A stretch of 33,492 bases of DNA from Dethiobacter sp. Its GTDB lineage: Bacteria > Bacillota > Dethiobacteria > Dethiobacterales > Dethiobacteraceae. The DNA lies in contig JAGXRN010000047.1 of the NCBI GenBank assembly GCA_018335875.1, positions 1-33,492 on the forward strand, read 5' to 3'. Shown piece by piece: positions 31,207-33,492 of the stretch. The notes below the pieces were generated by a model. The model searched no databases, was not told the DNA's origin, and was given only the letters and a program-made list of their open reading frames with translations. Made by a program: the position numbers and the translations under genes. Each line of letters opens with the position of its first letter. Within the stretch, counting starts at the first letter, position 1.

Positions 31207-33492
31207 TTGGGCAGGAATATTTTGAAGAACAGTACTCAAAGAACTACTTTATTGCTTGCGAGTTTGATTGTGTTAGCAATAATTTTCTCTGGTACGGTTT
31301 TCGCCGAAGACAGTTCAGTTTCAAGAATAGCCGGGACGGATCGGTATGAAACTTCTGCCAGGGTGGCTATGTCGGCATTTAGCAGTGCTGATACCGTTAT
31401 TATTGCCAGAGGGGATGCAGCAGGCAATTATGCTGACGGTTTAGCCGCCAGTGTCCTGGCCGGAGCCATCAAAGCCCCTGTTCTTCTTACCAGCCCAGGA
31501 TCTCTCCCCGCCTCTATACGCCTGGCAATTACCACACTCGGCGCCACCAAGGCAATTGTTCTTGGCGGCGAGAATGCCGTATCACCCGCAGTGGTCACAG
31601 CCCTGCAGGGGCTTGGCCTTGAGGTAAAGAGGCTTGACGGTGCCACCCGCTTTGAGACGGCGGCAAAGATAGCCACCGAGGCCAAAAAGGCCGGAGCTGT
31701 TGCAGATTATGCCTTTATAGTCAATGGCTATGCACCTGCGGATTCGCTTGTTGCCGGCCCTGCCTCTTTTAAGAGTAATGTTCCCATACTTCAGGTAACC
31801 AGAGACAGAATTCCCGCGGAAACCTTAAACGCCCTCAGCGCACTTGGTATCACAAAAGTATATATAATCGGAGGCAGTGCTGTTATCAGCAATGCCGTGG
31901 AGGCTGAACTTGCCAAATCCTATCAGGTAGAGGCACGCTTGTCCGGCCAAAATCGGTTTGAAACCAGCGTTGCTTTTGCTAAAGCAATGTTTCCCGATAT
32001 ACATAATTTCGGTTTGGTACGCGGAGCTGACAACAACCTGGCCGATGCAATAGGGGCCTCTGTTTTCGGTGTACCCATACTTTATGTAGAGCAGAACTTA
32101 ATTCCGGCATCAGTAAGTACATACATGGACAGTGTTGTTACTCCTGATTCAAGAATAAAGGTTATTGGCGGTGCTGCTGTGGTTAACACATCCGTTCGGG
32201 CAGCAGCCCACAGGAAAATCTTTGTTGCCGCCAATGCAACCATTTTTGAAACACCTGGTATCTATGGCCCGGAAGTAGGAACGCAGACAATATCAGGTGA
32301 CGTTGCGATTAATGCATCGAATGTAACGCTGCAAAATACCATCATTACCGGAGATCTTTATTTGGCAGCCGGAATCGGTGACGGCACCGCCAAATTGAGA
32401 AAAGTAACGGTCATGGGCAAAACCTTTATTTCAGGGGGAGGCCCCAATAGTGTTATTTTTGAGGATTCAGAACTCGGTATAGTTGTAACTCAGGAACAGG
32501 ACAACAGGGCAAGGGTGGTTTTTACCGGAAGTACAGCGGTAGTTAATGTACGTATGCTGGCAGGAGGAATCCTGCAGATTCTTGATAATGAAGGTAATGA
32601 ACTATTCCGTGTTGGCATTGAAACAAGCAGTCAGGTAGACTTGGAAGGTAACTTTGGTACAGTTACGGTAGAAGCCGAGGGCGCCAATGTAAATCTTGCA
32701 AGCGGGAGTATTGAGACCCTTGAGCTTAATTCCAGCGCCACAGTTACCGGTTCAGGAACTATACAGCAAGCCGTAGTTAATGTTTCAGGATCTACAATTC
32801 AACAGAGACCCGCTTCTATCCAACTGGCATCCAGTGTCTCTGTCACAGTAGATAATGAATTGGTTACCGAATCGGTTACTATTATAAATGCTAACCTCGA
32901 GTCTGCAAAGGCTGCCGCTGCAGCGTTAACAGAATCAACCTACACGGCTGCCAGCTGGTCGGTATTGACTGCCGCGCTGGCCATGCCGGAAACCAGTGGA
33001 ACTGAGAAGATCGCCAAGACAGTTGCAATCAATGATGCCATCGCAGCCTTGGTTGCTGCAACACCCGCAATACCTTTTGTACCTGGACCAACTATAACCA
33101 ATGCCACCATAAACCCGACAACGGGAACGTTTGACAAGCAGGTGTTAGAGCAAACTGATGTAACCTCTACCATCACCTGGGGTTCGGCCACAGCAGTTAC
33201 TGATGTAACGATTGCCACTACTATAGGCACAGAGTCTTATGTAGTAGACGGAAATACTCTGACAATCAAAAAAGAATTCTTAGCTAACCAGGCAGTAGGT
33301 GAACTTACACTTACAGTTGTATTTAATGCCGGCTCATCTGCTACACTGACAGTTACAATCAGTGATACAACGGTGGATGCAAACCTGCAGTCAGCGAAGG
33401 ATGCTGCGGCAGCGTTAACAGAGGCCGACTATACGGCAGCCAGCTGGACGGTATTAACAGATGCGCTGGCTTTGCCTGAGACTGATGACGCA
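31207..33492 (+). CDS. Large CWB2 cell-surface adhesin/S-layer-like protein (3' end outside window)
   Basis: The frame is open from TTG 31207 (SD AAGGAGG 7 bases upstream) to the window end, 762 codons. A signal peptide (TTLLLASLIVLAIIFSGTVF-AED) precedes three CWB2 (PF04122-type) units: RIAGTDRYETSARVAMSAF, VLGGENAVS, RLDGATRFETAAKIA, YIIGGSAVIS, RLSGQNRFETSVAFA, VIGGAAVV. A right-handed beta-helix follows (ISGDVAINASNVTLQNTIIT, GDLYLAAG, VIFEDS). Then come repeat NLESAKAAAAALTESTYTAA..., an X2-like Ig domain (TINPTTGTFDKQ) and a second repeat NLQSAKDAAAALTEADYTAA. CWB2 binds anionic wall polymer, so this should be wall-attached. The riboswitch at 30,890 controls it. Confidence 0.93.
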   Translation, partial: MGRNILKNSTQRTTLLLASLIVLAIIFSGTVFAEDSSVSRIAGTDRYETSARVAMSAFSSADTVIIARGDAAGNYADGLAASVLAGAIKAPVLLTSPGSLPASIRLAITTLGATKAIVLGGENAVSPAVVTALQGLGLEVKRLDGATRFETAAKIATEAKKAGAVADYAFIVNGYAPADSLVAGPASFKSNVPILQVTRDRIPAETLNALSALGITKVYIIGGSAVISNAVEAELAKSYQVEARLSGQNRFETSVAFAKAMFPDIHNFGLVRGADNNLADAIGASVFGVPILYVEQNLIPASVSTYMDSVVTPDSRIKVIGGAAVVNTSVRAAAHRKIFVAANATIFETPGIYGPEVGTQTISGDVAINASNVTLQNTIITGDLYLAAGIGDGTAKLRKVTVMGKTFISGGGPNSVIFEDSELGIVVTQEQDNRARVVFTGSTAVVNVRMLAGGILQILDNEGNELFRVGIETSSQVDLEGNFGTVTVEAEGANVNLASGSIETLELNSSATVTGSGTIQQAVVNVSGSTIQQRPASIQLASSVSVTVDNELVTESVTIINANLESAKAAAAALTESTYTAASWSVLTAALAMPETSGTEKIAKTVAINDAIAALVAATPAIPFVPGPTITNATINPTTGTFDKQVLEQTDVTSTITWGSATAVTDVTIATTIGTESYVVDGNTLTIKKEFLANQAVGELTLTVVFNAGSSATLTVTISDTTVDANLQSAKDAAAALTEADYTAASWTVLTDALALPETDDA

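Noticed and set aside
1..33492. CRISPR array, complete tRNA or rRNA gene, origin of replication
   Set aside because: No regularly spaced repeats, no full cloverleaf, no rRNA-like sequence and no DnaA-box cluster were seen.

Overview
The window comes from a low-to-mid GC Firmicute, most likely a Clostridia/Peptococcaceae-type organism (Desulfotomaculum or Pelotomaculum-like; lineage is inference). The basis is strong AGGAGG-type ribosome binding sites, SLH and CWB2 cell-wall domains, a SipW-type signal peptidase, Rnf relics and sigma-A-like promoters. Almost every gene lies on the + strand.

Bases 1-7,000 are an eroding accessory/defence region. They hold the 3' end of one BREX-type ATPase gene and a complete second one, with no helicase downstream. 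After them come a probable AbrB-antitoxin tail, a truncated HEPN toxin with an intact MNT nucleotidyltransferase, a broken tyrosine recombinase on the - strand, an FtsX/MacB permease without its ATPase plus an OB-fold-like exported protein, PadR and DUF2812 relics, an intact Phd/ParE-type toxin-antitoxin pair, a tRNA-like hairpin and an IS66 transposase tail set beside ATTATCCGAG repeats.

Bases 7,000-20,100 mix intact metabolic and envelope genes with pseudogenes. A copper module (46-aa CC protein plus CopA) sits behind a textbook MerR-type promoter. It is followed by rnfC/rnfB relics, a methyltransferase, a foldase fragment, a holin-like protein, a UDP-ManNAc-dehydrogenase/glycosyltransferase deletion chimera, PrsW, a GH73-SLH glucosaminidase, a beta-hydroxyacid dehydrogenase, a frameshifted alkylsulfatase and YqeG.

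Bases 20,187-33,492 are the most coherent and interesting part: what looks like a cyclic-di-GMP-linked extracellular fibre/adhesin island. It starts with a PAS-GGDEF-HD-GYP enzyme and a SARP/BTAD transcription factor whose C-terminus is a degenerate GGDEF domain that keeps an RxxD I-site-like motif. Four 11-bp-phased heptamers of the SARP-operator type lie in front of an operon encoding a duplicated TWQG-domain protein, a triple-repeat basic/TM/acidic TapA-like protein, SipW, and three TasA/CalY-like SipW substrates (one broken). An LPKTG-anchored Cna-B-like protein follows. Last comes a c-di-GMP-I (GEMM) riboswitch, whose P1 strand is shared with an intrinsic terminator, in front of a large CWB2 adhesin that runs off the window. 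A second, decayed GEMM-like aptamer precedes the broken TasA paralogue. The proposed logic is that c-di-GMP level sets fibre production at the transcription-factor level and adhesin production at the RNA level; this is inference from the sequence.
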